Source: Oscillospiraceae bacterium (lineage in GTDB: Bacteria > Bacillota > Clostridia > Christensenellales > Aristaeellaceae). Taken from it: a stretch of DNA of 14,088 bases. The stretch lies in contig JAITDK010000134.1 of the NCBI GenBank assembly GCA_031282605.1, positions 1 through 14,088 of the forward strand. The letters are read 5' to 3'. Positions within the stretch are counted from its first letter, which is position 1. Each line of letters starts with the position of its first letter. This document shows positions 12,732-14,088 of this stretch, in pieces. Made by a program: the position numbers and the translations under genes. A model generated the notes under the pieces. It had not been told where the DNA came from, did not search any database, and saw only the letters and a program-made list of their open reading frames with translations.

Positions 12732-13559
12732 CTATACCTGCTTCCCCGGTTCGGCGGCTGGCTGATCCTCGGCGCCACTCCCGCCTTTTTGGCAGTTCGC
12801 GAGCATTCCTATAAACGCAATCATAGCGACGTTCAACGCGGTAGTCAGGACTACCATTATGACAACGGTTCGTCCTATCGAGTCGAACACATCCACGTTC
12901 AGGCTCTTCATGGATACGCCGATGACCATCAGGTAGCGGTTAGGCTGGCCGGGTATCATGGGCGTCCAACGAAAGTACAGGTGCAGGGTGCGCTTGTCGC
13001 GCGACTGCTCCGCGTTCTGTCCCTCGTAGAGCACGCTGATCGGATAGTGCTCATTGTCCGCAATCAGCGCGCGAAACTGCGCGTCGCCGAACGGATCAAA
13101 CAGCATTTCCGCCGTATCAAAATCGCGATTGCTGATGAGGCTGTAACCCCACGGATTCGCGCCTGGCAAATCGGGGGTGTGCTGGTACACCGTGGCATAC
13201 GTCATCGGCTGTTTATCTAGAAGCTCGATCGAGTTGACGATATGGGCGCGGTAATTTTCCTCATCCATAACCCATTCCGCGCCCTGACCCAGGGCGACCA
13301 GACATTGATCGGCCACCAGTTTCAGATCCTGTCGTATCTCATGCCGTTTCTGGTCAAGCACGGCGGTTGCGCCCGCGTCGAATATACTAATAAACACTGC
13401 CACCAGTATACACATCGTTGCTATGGGAAGCAGAAACAGGTATCGGAATATTTGGTGATCGGCCATCCACGCCATCAGATCGAATTTATTTGTATTTTTA
13501 GCCTTAATCCACTTGGCGATATTGCGGGGTGATAGGGCTGACAATAATGAACGAGGCAT
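12732..13559 (-). CDS. Two-helix membrane protein with a sensor-like extracytoplasmic domain, function unknown
   Basis: A 275-residue protein. ATG at 13559 follows AAGGAG (13566-13571) at 6 bases; the frame extends 10 residues further but that start has no ribosome-binding site. A basic N-terminal tail (about 1-38) leads into a membrane helix at 40-62, an extracytoplasmic domain of about 165 residues, a second helix at 231-253 and a short Gly/Glu/Pro-rich cytoplasmic tail. The outer domain starts with a long helix (VLDQKRHEIRQDLKLVADQ), then a strand-rich part ending in YLMVIGVSM. That is the layout of Cache/CHASE-type sensor domains of chemoreceptors and kinases, but no HAMP, kinase, cyclase or methyl-accepting domain follows. 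I do not recognise the family. It overlaps in function, if at all, with the holin-like gene 4 bases downstream, since they must share a message. Confidence 0.8.
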   Translation of the reverse strand: MPRSLLSALSPRNIAKWIKAKNTNKFDLMAWMADHQIFRYLFLLPIATMCILVAVFISIFDAGATAVLDQKRHEIRQDLKLVADQCLVALGQGAEWVMDEENYRAHIVNSIELLDKQPMTYATVYQHTPDLPGANPWGYSLISNRDFDTAEMLFDPFGDAQFRALIADNEHYPISVLYEGQNAEQSRDKRTLHLYFRWTPMIPGQPNRYLMVIGVSMKSLNVDVFDSIGRTVVIMVVLTTALNVAMIAFIGMLANCQKGGSGAEDQPAAEPGKQV

Positions 13560-13592
13560 AATAAGCTCCTTCGCGGCATAATTGTACACAAC

Positions 13593-13598
13593 ATTATA
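13593..13598 (-). promoter_or_regulatory. Candidate -10 element of the sensor-like/holin-like operon
   Basis: The minus strand reads TATAAT at a fitting distance from the ATG at 13559, giving a leader of about 28 bases. The hexamer 17 bases upstream (TAACGC) does not match a -35. It is divergent from the mgtC-side TATAAT at 13660. Confidence 0.4.
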
Positions 13599-13636
13599 TG
13601 CGTATTAACGATTCAGCGTTACATAGCAGAAATATC

Positions 13637-13665
13637 TGGATTCTCCGCACGAGGATGAGTATAAT
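13637..13665 (+). promoter_or_regulatory. Candidate promoter of the MgtC-like gene
   Basis: A consensus TATAAT is at 13660-13665, with TGGATT at 13637-13642, 17 bases upstream, matching half of the -35 consensus. The start would be near 13672, giving a leader of about 27 bases with AGGGG at 13686-13690. Confidence 0.45.
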
Positions 13666-13698
13666 ATACAAAATAAGGCGGATACAGGGGTGACTGGC

Positions 13699-14088
13699 AT
13701 GGACACTGGCCCGACCGTAGATGTACTTAACACGCTGCTGCGGATCGCAGTGGCGGTATTCGCCAGCGGGATAATCGGATTCGAGCGCGAGTATCACAAC
13801 CGGCCGGCAGGATTGCGCACACATATATTGGTTGGACTCGGCGCGGCCATGGTAGCGCTGATGGAGTCGTACAACCTGCAGTACGTGACGCGGTTGGGCG
13901 ACAGCGCGGCGGGTATATCTGTCGGGCGGATGACAGCGCAGGTAATCAGCGGCATTGGTTTCTTGGGTGCGGGCACGATACTGGTGCATAGGCACAGTAT
14001 CACAGGCCTGACGACGGCGGCCTCGCTATGGAATGCGGCGTGTTTGGGCATTGCGGCAGGGTATGGTTACATAACGGTATGTATAGTT
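13699..14088 (+). CDS. MgtC/SapB family membrane protein, 3' truncated by window edge
   Basis: The first 130 residues of a membrane protein open to the right edge. ATG at 13699 follows AGGGGTGA (from 13686) at about 8 bases. The MgtC signatures are clear: a first membrane helix, then GFEREYHNRPAGLRTHILVG (about 27-46), then ISGIGFLGAGTIL (83-95), then ITGLTTAASLWNAACLGIAAG (101-121). Four to five hydrophobic segments are expected in this part. MgtC-family proteins are linked to magnesium-limited growth and, in pathogens, to survival in host cells and control of F-type ATP synthase; in other bacteria the role is unclear. Whether the usual C-terminal soluble domain is present cannot be seen. 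It diverges from the sensor-like/holin-like pair. Confidence 0.93.
   Translation, partial: MDTGPTVDVLNTLLRIAVAVFASGIIGFEREYHNRPAGLRTHILVGLGAAMVALMESYNLQYVTRLGDSAAGISVGRMTAQVISGIGFLGAGTILVHRHSITGLTTAASLWNAACLGIAAGYGYITVCIV

Noticed and set aside
12498..13220. 240-codon plus-strand frame opposite the sensor-like/holin-like pair
   Set aside because: It spans both minus-strand genes, which have sensible start sites, membrane segments and coupling. The plus-strand product looks like a shadow.

Overview
The window looks like a chromosomal segment from a GC-rich, endospore-forming member of the Bacillota, most likely an uncultured clostridial lineage. Support comes from a full-length SpoIID, an adjacent SpoIIQ-type M23 protein, strong GGAGG-type Shine-Dalgarno sites, a CUT1 sugar transporter without its own ATPase, and an M3 oligopeptidase of the type common in clostridia. 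The assignment is inference; there is no rRNA or phylogenetic marker here.

Layout. (1) Positions 1-2959, plus strand: a carbohydrate ABC transporter, with the 3' part of the solute-binding protein followed by two MalF/MalG-type permeases. The operon ends at a perfect hairpin (2993-3012) that also serves the gene converging from the other side. (2) Positions 3040-5893, minus strand: L-fucose isomerase (fucI), followed by an acidic 305-residue protein with two prealbumin/Cna-B-like repeats and no secretion signal. (3) Positions 6015-9755, plus strand: a sigma-E-like promoter, spoIID, the spoIIQ-like gene, and glmS only 19 bases after it. (4) Positions 9781-11475, minus strand: an M3 metallopeptidase behind a good sigma-A promoter. 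(5) Positions 11633-12196, plus strand: a small nitroreductase. (6) Positions 12293-13559, minus strand: a two-gene unit of a membrane-anchored sensor-like protein and a small holin-like membrane protein, 4 bases apart. (7) Positions 13699-14088, plus strand: the start of an MgtC/SapB-family membrane protein that runs off the window.

How the genes work together. The transporter and fucI are consistent with uptake and catabolism of a plant or host sugar, although they sit in opposite orientation and no regulator is visible. SpoIID and the SpoIIQ-like protein belong to the engulfment machinery. GlmS makes glucosamine-6-phosphate for peptidoglycan, so blocks 2-3 mix sugar metabolism, wall synthesis and sporulation.

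The most open questions are the sensor-like/holin-like pair (no phage genes nearby), the twin-repeat cytoplasmic protein behind fucI, the placement of glmS behind a sporulation gene without a ribozyme, and a short helix-phased repeat at 12252-12291. No gene-free stretch exceeds 300 bases. I saw no RNA genes, insertion sequences or CRISPR arrays.
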